Of a stretch of DNA of 64,000 nucleotides, positions 29,308-37,247 are shown piece by piece. The notes beneath the pieces are model-generated. The model ran no database searches. It saw only the letters and a program-made list of their open reading frames with translations, and was not told the DNA's origin. Numbering within the stretch: position 1 is the first letter of the stretch; each line of letters starts with the position of its first letter. Location of the stretch: NCBI RefSeq assembly GCF_037044555.1, contig NZ_CP146275.1, positions 3,390,501-3,454,500 of the forward strand, in the 5' to 3' direction. Position numbers and translations under genes: made by a program. This stretch comes from Pelagibacterium nitratireducens (GTDB lineage: Bacteria > Pseudomonadota > Alphaproteobacteria > Rhizobiales > Devosiaceae).

Positions 29308-29589
29308 ATGGAGCCTGGCAAACCCGCCATTACCATAACCTATTGCACGCAATGCAACTGGCTGTTGCGTGCCGGCTGGATGGCCCAGGAACTGCTCTCG
29401 ACCTTCGGGACCGAACTGGCCGGGGTGACGCTGGTGCCGGGAACAGGCGGGACCTTTGAAATTGCCGGCGGAGACACGCTGATCTGGGAGCGCGAGCGCG
29501 ATGGGGGATTTCCCGACGTCAAGACGCTGAAACAGAGGGTGCGCGATGTGATCGACCCGGGCCGCGATCTGGGCCATATTGACCGCTGA
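29308..29589 (+). CDS. SelT/SelW/SelH-family Rdx protein (thioredoxin-like, CxxC form)
   Basis: 93 residues. The start ITITYCTQCNWLLRAGWMAQ is the Rdx-family redox site, with CxxC (CTQC, residues 13-16) where selenoproteins carry CxxU; the end of the chain GGFPDVKTLKQRVRDVI is the family's C-terminal motif. The thioredoxin-like fold suggests a redox role, but the partner is unknown. It is divergent from the SorC-type regulator, sharing 66 bases, and is preceded by GGAAAGGATGAGAG. Confidence 0.88.
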   Translation: MEPGKPAITITYCTQCNWLLRAGWMAQELLSTFGTELAGVTLVPGTGGTFEIAGGDTLIWERERDGGFPDVKTLKQRVRDVIDPGRDLGHIDR

Positions 29590-29764
29590 TCCGCTGGTTT
29601 GCTCGCGATGACGTTCTCTCGCAAAGCCTTGCCCGCCCTAAAGCCCAATTGGGGAAAACATTTCCCCGGCGCGCGGTTCAAGGCAATGCAATAGAACCCA
29701 TATTGGATGGGACAGTTTTTGATCCATTCGCCCAATCTTCGGGCACGGATAAGGAGAAAAGCAC

Positions 29765-30397
29765 ATGGCTATTCTGATTGGCGATACGGCCCCCGATTTC
29801 ACCGCGCAGACGACGGAAGGGGAAATCCGGTTTCACGATTATATCGATGGAAGCTGGGCGGTGCTGTTTTCGCACCCCAAGAATTACACCCCGGTCTGCA
29901 CGACCGAGCTCGGGTATACCGCCAAGCTCAAACCCGAATTCGAAAAGCGCGGCGTCAAGGTGCTGGGGCTTTCGGTCGACAAGATCGAAGACCACGAAGG
30001 CTGGGCCAGAGACATCGAGGAAACCCAGGGCACCGCGCTCAACTTTCCGCTGATTGCCGACGATGGCACGATCGCCCGCCAGTACGACATGATCCACCCC
30101 AATGCCGACAACACGCTGACGGTGCGTTCGGTCTTCGTTGTGGGGCCGGACAAGAAGGTCAAGCTCAAGCTCGAATATCCTGCTTCGACGGGCCGGAATT
30201 TCGATGAAATCCTGCGGGTGATCGACAGCCTGCAACTGACCGCCAGCCATCAGGTGGCAACGCCGGTCAACTGGAAGAACGGCGAAGACGTCATCATCGT
30301 CCCGGCCGTCACCAACGAGCAGGCAAAGGAAAAATTCCCCGAGGGCTGGAACGAGGTCAAACCCTATCTGCGCATCGTCAAGCAGCCGGGCGCCTGA
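29765..30397 (+). CDS. 1-Cys peroxiredoxin (Prx6 type)
   Basis: 210 residues. The AhpC/TSA domain has the peroxidatic site HPKNYTPVCTTE with Cys45; there is no second cysteine in the chain, and the long C-terminal part (GEDVIIVPAVTNEQAKEKFP) is the Prx6/1-Cys extension. It reduces hydrogen peroxide and organic peroxides in the cytoplasm with an external thiol donor. Start ATG 29765 follows AAGGAGAAAAGC. A good terminator closes the gene. Confidence 0.93.
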   Translation: MAILIGDTAPDFTAQTTEGEIRFHDYIDGSWAVLFSHPKNYTPVCTTELGYTAKLKPEFEKRGVKVLGLSVDKIEDHEGWARDIEETQGTALNFPLIADDGTIARQYDMIHPNADNTLTVRSVFVVGPDKKVKLKLEYPASTGRNFDEILRVIDSLQLTASHQVATPVNWKNGEDVIIVPAVTNEQAKEKFPEGWNEVKPYLRIVKQPGA

Positions 30398-30423
30398 TTT
30401 TCAGGCCTCAGATTGCATATCGG

Positions 30424-30451
30424 AAAGGGCCCTTATCGGCCCTTTTCTTTT
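30424..30451 (+). terminator. Intrinsic terminator after the peroxiredoxin gene
   Basis: AAAGGGCC (30424-30431) and GGCCCTTT (30438-30445) form a perfect 8-bp stem with a CTTATC loop, followed by TCTTTT. It lies 27 bases after the stop. Because the DUF2799-like gene converges at 30460, it may work in both directions. Confidence 0.85.
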
Positions 30452-30459
30452 GGCCGAGA

Positions 30460-31047
30460 TCAATACGCAATACCGACCTGGGAGAGCCGGTTTTCCTCCT
30501 GGCGGCGCAGCGCTGACAGGCTCTGGTCGGCGGACCGCACACGCAGTTCGAGCACGCGGCGTTCGGTCTGCAGTATGGTTAGTTCCCGCGTCAGCGCCGC
30601 AACCTGTTCGGGCGTGGGATCACCGCGGCGGAGTTCGGCCAGCTTGGCGTCGATTTCGCTATCGAGACTGTTGAGTTCGGCCTCGAGATTGAACACCTCC
30701 CTGCCCGCTGCATGAACACGGGCAAAGGCGACGCCCAACTCGCCTTCGCAAACGCCGAAATAGCGCTCGCCCGACCGTCCCTTCCGCTCGGCATTGCTCA
30801 GGCGGCAATAGACCCTCAGGCCCTCGGTACGACCGGTCTGATAAAGCGCATTGTCAACAGAAATGCCGTATTCGGAGCAGGCCTCGGCATGGCTCGATAT
30901 GCGATCGGCCGGGCGGCCATCGGCGCCATCGTTAAATCCGATGGCGCGCCAATCGCCCGCCTCGCATTGTTCCTGGGACAGGGTCGCGCATGATGCGAGA
31001 AGCAGAGCAGCGAAAAGCGCTGCGCACACAATCAACAGTCTCTGCAT
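30460..31047 (-). CDS. DUF2799-like outer lipoprotein
   Basis: 195 residues. A lipoprotein signal ends in LASC with the lipidated Cys at residue 20. The next part, CEAGDWRAIGFNDGADGRP and later CSEYGI, matches the DUF2799 pattern of conserved cysteines. The C-terminal third (about 120-190) is rich in E, L, R and A in heptads and is probably a coiled coil. Function unknown; membrane-anchored periplasmic location expected. Confidence 0.82.
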   Translation of the reverse strand: MQRLLIVCAALFAALLLASCATLSQEQCEAGDWRAIGFNDGADGRPADRISSHAEACSEYGISVDNALYQTGRTEGLRVYCRLSNAERKGRSGERYFGVCEGELGVAFARVHAAGREVFNLEAELNSLDSEIDAKLAELRRGDPTPEQVAALTRELTILQTERRVLELRVRSADQSLSALRRQEENRLSQVGIAY

Positions 31048-31170
31048 CGATCAGGCACCCCAGATAACAGGATCGGACCATAGGGCGGGCCGTGCACACT
31101 TGGCAACCCGATCAGCGCGGGCGAAGCGCGCGAAACTCCACCCACGGTCGCCGAGGCAATTGCGATGTCG

Positions 31171-31494
31171 CTAGAACTGGTCGATGCTGACCATGCGCCG
31201 GCGTGAACGGGAGCGTCCCAAAAGCGCCAGCACCAAACCCACCGCGCCAATCACGGCCCAGCCGGGCCAGGCCAGCAATGTGGTGAGCGTGGGCTCCCAG
31301 AGCAGGGGATGCACATTGTCCTGAACGGCCAGTTGCACCGATTCCAGCGTGCCGGGAAACAGACTGGCGATCGTTGCCGCCAAGGGCGTCGCCGTAAAAG
31401 CATTTGCGGCCAGCATGGCGGTTCCATCGGCAACCAGAAGCACGACCGAAAGGGCCAGAAAGGCCGCAGCCAATATTCTCAGTACAGCACGCAT
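31171..31494 (-). CDS. Small two-helix membrane protein, function unknown
   Basis: 107 residues from ATG 31494, preceded by GGCAGGGA; longer frames to 31548 or 31650 are possible. Two hydrophobic segments, about 5-25 and 68-90, flank a periplasmic loop, and the tail GRSRSRRRMVSIDQF is basic, so both ends are cytoplasmic. I do not recognise a family. It is transcribed on the minus strand, upstream of the lipoprotein gene. Confidence 0.7.
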   Translation of the reverse strand: MRAVLRILAAAFLALSVVLLVADGTAMLAANAFTATPLAATIASLFPGTLESVQLAVQDNVHPLLWEPTLTTLLAWPGWAVIGAVGLVLALLGRSRSRRRMVSIDQF

Positions 31495-31738
31495 GACACT
31501 CGTCCCTGCCTTGTCCGGTCCGGCTCCATTTGCTGGGCTTTTCATCATTCCGCAAGGCTTTATTAACAATAGCACGAGGGGCCGGGCAAAGGGCAATCGG
31601 AATCTCCAATCGTGCTTAACCCGCCTGCGTGCAACGCATCGGCGGGCCAAATGATCCGGCCAAAGAAAAGTTTTGCAGCCTTTTTTGCCTCACGCCCCTT
31701 GGCAGGGACCGCAAAGCCGGATAATCGGGCACCCACGC

Positions 31739-31828
31739 GGAGAGATGGCCGAGTGGTCGAAGGCGCACGCCTGGAAAGTGTGTAGGCGGGGAACCGTCTC
31801 GAGGGTTCGAATCCCTCTCTCTCCGCCA
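31739..31828 (+). tRNA. tRNA-Ser (anticodon GGA)
   Basis: Acceptor GGAGAGA (31739-31745) pairs with TCTCTCC (31818-31824), then discriminator G and encoded CCA. The anticodon stem ACGC/GTGT encloses the loop CTGGAAA with anticodon GGA; a long variable arm, as in all serine tRNAs, and the T-loop GGTTCGAATCC follow. Its 3' end is the attachment site of the island to the right: the last 14 bases recur at 43275-43288. Confidence 0.97.
31815..31828 (+). repeat. Attachment site attL (14-bp direct repeat, tRNA-Ser 3' end)
   Basis: CTCTCTCTCCGCCA forms the tRNA 3' end here and recurs in the same orientation at 43275-43288, beyond the integrase gene. Integration at a tRNA 3' end that leaves the tRNA intact is the normal mode of P4-type tyrosine integrases. 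Confidence 0.85.
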
Positions 31829-31834
31829 ATCAAC

Positions 31835-31867
31835 CCCAAAAATCGCTAGTTTTCTGGTTTTTTTGGG
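31835..31867. terminator. A/T-rich stem-loop just inside the island
   Basis: CCCAAAAA (31835-31842) and TTTTTGGG (31860-31867) form an 8-bp stem, with a T-run included in the right arm. It can end tRNA-Ser transcription on the plus strand and also lies just beyond the stop of the island gene at 31899 on the minus strand. Confidence 0.55.
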
Positions 31868-31898
31868 ATTTTGAAGTCAGCGACTAACCACCGAGCAC

Positions 31899-32150
31899 TC
31901 ACCAGTTCCGCAAACGCTCGATTGTGAGGCGATTGTAACAAAGCGACCATGCCACCAATTTCATGGTGCCATAGGACTGGACCTTCGCCCCGCATTGCCG
32001 CATTAGCCGCCAAGTTTGGGCATGGAGATGCGGGGGAAAGTCGGCTTCGGGCGTATAGGCGTTCAACATTTTGACCCCCGACCATAGTGCCCGCCAGTCA
32101 GGCTCCGAAAGGTTGGCCACTTTTTCAAGGTTGGGGCGCGGCTCGGTCAT
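31899..32150 (-). CDS. Island protein of unknown function (83 aa)
   Basis: 83 residues, no recognised domain, signal or membrane segment. It is rich in W and L (SEPDWRALWSG, HAQTWRLMRQCG). The start lies 1 base after the stop of the next upstream island gene. It is the last gene of a five-gene minus-strand block that begins at 33841, in the position of a morphogenesis or accessory module of a satellite, but nothing shows such a role. Confidence 0.6.
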   Translation of the reverse strand: MTEPRPNLEKVANLSEPDWRALWSGVKMLNAYTPEADFPPHLHAQTWRLMRQCGAKVQSYGTMKLVAWSLCYNRLTIERLRNW

Positions 32151-32151
32151 G

Positions 32152-32382
32152 TCAGTTTTCCTCGATATAACGCCTGTAAATGTCTGCGGCTTCCTCGACG
32201 GTGTGCGTCGTCAGGATTCGTGGCGTGTCATCGTCGCCACGTGCAACGAAGGGTTTATTTAAGGACTGCTCGTATGCAGCAGCGGCTTCATCAACGGTCA
32301 TTGTGGGCTTAGATCGTTGGCGACATTGAGCGACTTCGGCTAGGGCCTTGATCCGTTTTTTATCTGACTGCCGAATGGTCAT
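32152..32382 (-). CDS. Island protein of unknown function with an internal repeat (76 aa)
   Basis: 76 residues. Two similar helical segments, TVDEAAAAYEQSL (about 28-40) and TVEEAADIYRRYI (about 61-73), suggest an internal duplication. The basic N-terminus (MTIRQSDKKRIKALAEVAQC) could bind nucleic acid. It overlaps the upstream gene by 4 bases (ATGA), so the two are coupled. No family recognised. Confidence 0.6.
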   Translation of the reverse strand: MTIRQSDKKRIKALAEVAQCRQRSKPTMTVDEAAAAYEQSLNKPFVARGDDDTPRILTTHTVEEAADIYRRYIEEN

Positions 32383-32807
32383 GAGTTCGGACCCTTCACG
32401 AAGGCTTTTTCGAGTTCGTCCAAACGTTCGCGCAACTGCTCGATGTCAGATACTTCGGCCAATTTTGCGAGGGCCGCTGCAACGTCTTTCGCCTCAACTG
32501 GCGAGATGTCGCCATCCTTGAGCGCGCCGCTCACGTCTTCAGGGGTCATATCCTCGAATTCAATCAAGCGACCACTTGAGGGCAACAAGCGATTGAGCAC
32601 ATACTCCACCGCCCAACGCTCTTTGGCGACCACGCTTTCACGCAATGCGGCGAGAGCATCAGGACCGAAGCTTTTTACTTGTTCCAAAGCTTCGCGCGAT
32701 TTTTTGCCTTTCACCCCATGGGGACGACCACCGGACCCTTTTGCGAATTGACCACGAGGGGTTCGCTCCGGTGCCCATGATTTACCAAAATTATGGGCGT
32801 TCATCAT
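32379..32807 (-). CDS. Island protein, phage-type (DUF5681-like N-terminus), 142 aa
   Basis: 142 residues from ATG 32807, chosen because GGAG lies 5 bases before the adjacent ATG-ATG pair. The N-terminal part PERTPRGQFAKGSGGRPHGV resembles the GQFxxGxSGNPxGR-type start of DUF5681 phage proteins, which often sit near small-terminase genes. The rest is helical and acidic, with a likely coiled coil at 105-135. Role unknown. Confidence 0.6.
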   Translation of the reverse strand: MMNAHNFGKSWAPERTPRGQFAKGSGGRPHGVKGKKSREALEQVKSFGPDALAALRESVVAKERWAVEYVLNRLLPSSGRLIEFEDMTPEDVSGALKDGDISPVEAKDVAAALAKLAEVSDIEQLRERLDELEKAFVKGPNS

Positions 32808-33060
32808 CGCCACTCCGCTCAACAATTACCCCGCGCTCGGTCAACCAGCGGGCAACTTCATCAGTGAAATAAGCGGCTCGCGTGTGATCGTAACCACCGG
32901 GCAGATACATGGCAGGAAACCCGGCATGGGCGCGCCATGTGATTAATGTTTGCCTACATTTCCCGCCAAGAGCTTTGCGCACCAGCGGCGCGGGCGTGAT
33001 CGATCCCGTTGGAAGTGTCACGGTTGGGGGAAGCTGGCACTTGTAGGGCTTCTCACGCAT
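32791..33060 (-). CDS. Island protein, possible small DNA-binding protein (89 aa)
   Basis: 89 residues from ATG 33060, which overlaps the stop of the upstream gene. The middle part VRKALGGKCRQTLITWRAHA reads like a helix-turn-helix recognition unit, and FTDEVARWLTERGVIVE resembles the closing helix of excisionase or terminase-small-subunit HTH domains. Its end overlaps the next gene start by 17 bases. DNA binding is an inference from pattern only. Confidence 0.55.
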   Translation of the reverse strand: MREKPYKCQLPPTVTLPTGSITPAPLVRKALGGKCRQTLITWRAHAGFPAMYLPGGYDHTRAAYFTDEVARWLTERGVIVERSGDDERP

Positions 33061-33841
33061 CGGACTGCCCCATAAGTTTAGCCCAAGCGTTGGCGGGCGT
33101 TGTTGCGGTGGCAACCGCAACCACATTGACGAACTGCTTCAAGAACTGTTGCGCATTGTCCGCATCATCGATCCGGCGAAGGCGTTGGGCTGAAGCGTCG
33201 GCAACGATCTTGCTCAACTCTGGTTCGTTAATCTCGTGAGCCAACGGTGTCGGATTTTCCAGCGTCGGCTTTTGACGAATACCTTCTGAAATATGCTTGC
33301 GAATCCATTCTGCGTGCGCCAATTCAAGACGGCGGGCTTCAAGGCGCTTTCGCAATTCTGGGTCAATTTCGAGGGCATCAAAACCATCGGTGCGCAACGC
33401 AGCGTCGAGTTCGGCTAGCGATGCATTATCCAACAGTTTCTGCGCAAGCTCGCTCTTGCTGATCAATGCAAGTCTAGCCCGAATGTCACGAATTTCTGGC
33501 GTGATCGGTCCAGCTTGAGGGATCAGGTCACGGTTCGTTTCGTAATCGAAATTGTCTTGCTTCACTTTGGCCACGGCGGTTTGGAGCCGCTGAAAATGAT
33601 CAGTCATCGCGGCAAACCGTTCGGTCAAAGCCTCTTGATATGCATCAGGCTTCAATTTTTCCGCAAGCTTGGACGCATCGATACTGATGCGGTCCATCTC
33701 ATTGGCGAGAACGTTGTAGTTCTCGTTAAGCGCCTTGAATTCCTCGGCAGGGCGGGCAGCGGCATAGGCTCTGCTATCGCTCCCAGAAACACCGAGTGCA
33801 ATGGTGCCGTCTGCATTCCTTTGAACTTGAAATTCGAACAT
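33053..33841 (-). CDS. Island protein of unknown function, largely alpha-helical (262 aa)
   Basis: 262 residues, first gene of the minus-strand block. It starts with a beta-like stretch (MFEFQVQRNADGTIALGVSG) and continues as long charged helices with coiled-coil character (about 30-100 and 125-180). No signal, membrane segment or recognised domain. The start is close behind the palindrome-rich control region, which is likely to regulate it. Confidence 0.6.
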   Translation of the reverse strand: MFEFQVQRNADGTIALGVSGSDSRAYAAARPAEEFKALNENYNVLANEMDRISIDASKLAEKLKPDAYQEALTERFAAMTDHFQRLQTAVAKVKQDNFDYETNRDLIPQAGPITPEIRDIRARLALISKSELAQKLLDNASLAELDAALRTDGFDALEIDPELRKRLEARRLELAHAEWIRKHISEGIRQKPTLENPTPLAHEINEPELSKIVADASAQRLRRIDDADNAQQFLKQFVNVVAVATATTPANAWAKLMGQSDA

Positions 33842-34144
33842 ATTAGTATTCCTTCACGCTTTAATGTGAAGTGAGCATGACGATCAAATTTCTTGCTGTA
33901 AATATCACCACATGGTGAAATACAATATTTATTTTATACCCAGCCGGTGATCACCATTATTGACCAACGGAAGTATACTTCCATTTTCTCGGCTTTTATT
34001 TGCTTTGTTCGGCTCCTTTTCCCGATTTCGGTTTTTCGTTCCGTTCCTCGCGCGCTGACGCGGGTTAGCCAATATTCCAAATAGAGCTTGCGTCCGACTT
34101 TCAATTGCGGAAACGTTCCACTTTTATTGCATTTGGGGGCAAGC
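33842..34144. promoter_or_regulatory. Divergent control region with three palindromes
   Basis: About 300 A+T-rich bases between two divergent island genes. Three perfect palindromes lie within 78 bases: TCACC-acat-GGTGA (33905-33918), GGTGATCACC (33946-33955) and GGAAGTATACTTCC (33969-33982). The first two share the half-site GGTGA. This density is typical of a phage-like repressor/operator region, although the repressor is not obvious; the AlpA-like protein is one candidate. Confidence 0.6.
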
Positions 34145-34828
34145 GTGGACAGGCAGGAGCCAACTCTAGGTGGGGCGTCGTCTCATTCGGAATCGGATAA
34201 GGGGCAAAGCGAGAAACGCGATGTAGAGGCGATTTTGGCTGAACTGGCGACGATGCGCGCTGCTGGTGAAATCAGCGCCGATGAATTGCGCGCGGCTCGG
34301 TTGCGACTGACTGGGCAGGCATCGGTTATCGAAAACAATAGGGCAGTCGAACCCGAAGAAGAATTCTATGTTGAGCCTCCCAGTGCCAAAAATTCCAAAA
34401 AGGCGAAAGCTCCCAAAGCTCCGAAGAAAAAGGGGAACGTGTTCTTCATAATCGGACTGCTCGTGTGGGGAGGCCTCTTCGCAATAATGTGGATTGGGTC
34501 AGGTCAGCCCGGTGGATCGGGCTCGACCGGTTCGCAGGCCGTATCCACGCGGGCAGCTGAACAAGCCGAAGACGAGCGAAAGGGCTTTCACTGCCTCTCA
34601 TCGTGGGATGGTTCCAATAGAGCTCTTGTCGATACCGTGAAAAATTCCATGCGTGAGCCGGGCAGCTTCGAGCATATCGAAACTAGAATAACGCCGGTCA
34701 ACAACGGTCAGCACACCATCATAATGGAATATCGTGGCCGTAATGGATTTGGCGGCATGAGCGTTGAAACGGCTACCGGCACGCTAAGCAACAATGGTTG
34801 TCGCCTTACCGATGTGGCTAGCCTGTAG
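34145..34828 (+). CDS. Membrane-anchored island protein with SHOCT-like helix pair
   Basis: 227 residues from GTG 34145, chosen because GGGGGC lies 5 bases upstream; a TTG at 34088 is the alternative. Residues about 25-55 (VEAILAELATMRAAGEISAD) resemble a SHOCT-type short helical domain; a K/A/P-rich linker and one membrane helix (FFIIGLLVWGGLFAIMWIG, about 101-119) follow, then a C-terminal domain with two cysteines (FHCLSSWDG and NNGCRLTDV). It is the only plus-strand gene in the island. Function unknown. Confidence 0.7.
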   Translation: MDRQEPTLGGASSHSESDKGQSEKRDVEAILAELATMRAAGEISADELRAARLRLTGQASVIENNRAVEPEEEFYVEPPSAKNSKKAKAPKAPKKKGNVFFIIGLLVWGGLFAIMWIGSGQPGGSGSTGSQAVSTRAAEQAEDERKGFHCLSSWDGSNRALVDTVKNSMREPGSFEHIETRITPVNNGQHTIIMEYRGRNGFGGMSVETATGTLSNNGCRLTDVASL

Positions 34829-34859
34829 CTTTTTGAAGCATTGGGATTTGGACGCGCAT

Positions 34860-35100
34860 TGACGCTGCAATGACACTATTCAATTTTCAGCGTCATTACT
34901 AACCATTTGAGTTTATTACAAAAATGACACTATGACGCTTATGACAGTGAAGTAGGTAGCGAGTGGAGAATAGCGGCGGATGCGGTCCTACGTGTGTGCT
35001 TATAGAAAGGTGGCCAGTTTCAGTGTCACAAGTGTCATTGAATAATTGCGGGCACAATTTCAATGAGTTAGCTATGACACTTTGGGACACTCTAGCGTCA
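34860..35100. repeat. Iteron array (TGACRCT), candidate replication origin of the island
   Basis: Nine exact TGACRCT words in 241 bases: plus strand at 34860, 34871, 34925, 34933 and 35075; minus strand at 34889, 35022, 35031 and 35094 (left coordinates). Near copies are TGACAGT at 34942 and GGACACT at 35085. The region is A+T-rich, gene-free and next to the 3' end of the primase-helicase gene. P4-type elements replicate from iteron origins bound by such a protein. Confidence 0.75.
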
Positions 35101-35108
35101 TAGCTCTG

Positions 35109-37247
35109 TCATTGTGGTTTCCGTTCGTACCAACGTTGGGTGGCATTGCGCGTCGGTCGAAAGCCAAGCGTTCGCAGAATGCTTTTCACCCGCTTGGTAA
35201 CGCCTGTGTTCTGGTGTTGGTAGGGAAGTCGCAAGCCTTCGCTCACAATCCTTTCCATTGTGATCAACTGACCAGAAACTTCGTTGCTCGCACAAAATCG
35301 ACGGATCGGTTCTTGCCATGAATCCGTGACGACGCGCTCGGACTGCTCGGACTGTGCTAGAGCCGCTTCCGCAGCGCTAAAGTACCAAGGTTCACCCTGC
35401 CGATATGCAACCACCGCTTCGGCAAATAGCTGTTCGCGGCTACCTTCAAGCGCGGCAAGGTCTATGTTGCCGGAAATCTTGACCGGCCAGAACCGGCGAT
35501 TGCCGGTGTCGTCGTGCAGGTATTCATCGCTGTTGGTTGTCGCGATGAACACACATCGGCGCTGGCAGGTTATATCGTGCTTGCCGTAGGCTGGACGAAA
35601 TTTGTCGGTTCGACGGCTGATGAAGGCCTTCACTTCCTCGACATCTGATCGGCGCATTGCGGAAAGTTCGGCAATTTCGACAATCAGTTTGCCTTGGAGA
35701 TGAGCGGCGGCGTCCTTCTCGTGCATCGGTGGCAGATGGTCAGAAAAGTAATCATCACCACCAGCCAATATTGCAGCGGCTGTCGATTTGCCGGTGCCCT
35801 GTTCGCCTTCCAAAACAAGTACGGTGTCCACCTTGCACCCCGGCTGAAACACCCGTGCCACAATTGAAATCATGACTTTGCGGAGTGCGATCCGGGCAAA
35901 GTCGGCATTCTTGGCGGTAAACATCAACGGAAGGCTATCTAGTCGTGGCACGCCATCCCATTGCAGTTCGTTGAGGCGATCAGCTATCGGGTCGAATTTG
36001 TTACGATCAGCCAACAAAACGATGGCTTCATTCAAAGCTTCGGTTGGCGGACTTTTGCCCGACCCTCGCTGAATGTAAGCTCGCAAGTAGGCATCGTCGG
36101 TCGCAGTCCACGGCCTGCCGGTAGCCTCGGGGTCCCAAGGCATTGGACCGCGCTTGACGATATTTCCGGAAAACTCATTGAAGCCGATCAGAGTGCCGAT
36201 GTTGTCTCGCAAAAGCAGATATATTTCACTCGAAACTAAACGGTCGATCTTGCAGCCGGAGCCATCGTCAAGGAAATGGACTGGCTTTTGTCCAGGCGGA
36301 AAGGGCAGTTGTGGCATGGGCGCGGGACCGTCCCCGAATTGAGCTAGCGCTTTTGCAGCCGGATCGTAGCCCATTGAAGCGAGCGTATGAAAATCACCGT
36401 TCGCACCATATCGCTCAAAGCCATGCCACGCTCTGGAATTGGCAGCCGGATCGTTATTTTCGTAAGGTTCGTTCCATGCCATCCAATGTTTCTTGGCATC
36501 TGGAAAACCGTGCGTAGCAGTGCAATACGATCCACTGAAAAGTAGCCATTCTCGGCGGCTCTTGAAATCGGACGGGTCACGGCTTTGCAAAGCGGCAAGC
36601 GCGATTTCAAAATTTGGAGCGCGACGACCTTCGCCGGGCTGAATGCGCTTACCACCGAACCCACTTGCGGCTTCGGGTGGGCCAACAGGTTTCAGACCTT
36701 CCACCAGATCAAGCGGAAGACCATCCACGCGCCATGTTTTAACAGGCTCACCACCAGTCACAGACCCAACGTAGTAGGATTGCGAAGCTACAAACGATTC
36801 TGGCGCGAGAATGCCCCCAAGAGCGCTGTTCAGGCGGCTGGTTAACTCGTGTCGCTCTTCCGCTGCCACCGGGTTAGACAGGGGGCACACGACACGCCAG
36901 CGTGGCGCGCCATTCTGGTGGCTGGGTGACGTGTAGATCAGGGCCTGAATGCCCTTAGCCGCGAGCAAGGCACTCGCAGCATAGGGATGGAGCGCTTCAC
37001 CATCATAGTCGCCTTCGATCCCGAAAACCGCCTCAAGCTTCTCATTTTTCCGATGATTATCGACAAAAGTCGCTAGCTTGATGAGCGGAAGCCCGCCTTT
37101 CGTAGCGGCCATAGGGGGATGGGTCGCTATCCAATCGCACAATTGGTCAAAAGGTGCTGTGCGGCGTTCGCCAATTGAATCGGTATACGATGTGAAGTAG
37201 GTGAACGAAATCTCGCCATCGGGCGCAGCGTCGGTCGAAATAGTCAT
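35109..37247 (-). CDS. Primase-helicase: AEP-type primpol plus VapE-type SF3-like helicase
   Basis: 712 residues from ATG 37247 (AAGG upstream; further ATGs at 37271 and 37304 are possible). The N-terminal part has primase-polymerase motifs: FGIEGDYDG with the D-x-D pair (about 80 and 82), TSPSHQ with the SxH motif (about 107-110) and RWRVVCPLS. The C-terminal half is a VapE-type ATPase: Walker A GEQGTGKST (about 481-489), IVEIAELSAM and the arginine-rich FIATTNSDEYL sensor region. It should prime and unwind DNA at the adjacent iteron array. Confidence 0.88.
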   Translation of the reverse strand: MTISTDAAPDGEISFTYFTSYTDSIGERRTAPFDQLCDWIATHPPMAATKGGLPLIKLATFVDNHRKNEKLEAVFGIEGDYDGEALHPYAASALLAAKGIQALIYTSPSHQNGAPRWRVVCPLSNPVAAEERHELTSRLNSALGGILAPESFVASQSYYVGSVTGGEPVKTWRVDGLPLDLVEGLKPVGPPEAASGFGGKRIQPGEGRRAPNFEIALAALQSRDPSDFKSRREWLLFSGSYCTATHGFPDAKKHWMAWNEPYENNDPAANSRAWHGFERYGANGDFHTLASMGYDPAAKALAQFGDGPAPMPQLPFPPGQKPVHFLDDGSGCKIDRLVSSEIYLLLRDNIGTLIGFNEFSGNIVKRGPMPWDPEATGRPWTATDDAYLRAYIQRGSGKSPPTEALNEAIVLLADRNKFDPIADRLNELQWDGVPRLDSLPLMFTAKNADFARIALRKVMISIVARVFQPGCKVDTVLVLEGEQGTGKSTAAAILAGGDDYFSDHLPPMHEKDAAAHLQGKLIVEIAELSAMRRSDVEEVKAFISRRTDKFRPAYGKHDITCQRRCVFIATTNSDEYLHDDTGNRRFWPVKISGNIDLAALEGSREQLFAEAVVAYRQGEPWYFSAAEAALAQSEQSERVVTDSWQEPIRRFCASNEVSGQLITMERIVSEGLRLPYQHQNTGVTKRVKSILRTLGFRPTRNATQRWYERKPQ

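Noticed and set aside
34990..35000. Second GTGTGTG tract as alternative DRT3 RNA template
   Set aside because: It lies inside the iteron array, more than 3 kb from the RT genes and beyond the primase-helicase, without an adjoining hairpin. It does show that short GT runs can occur by chance here.
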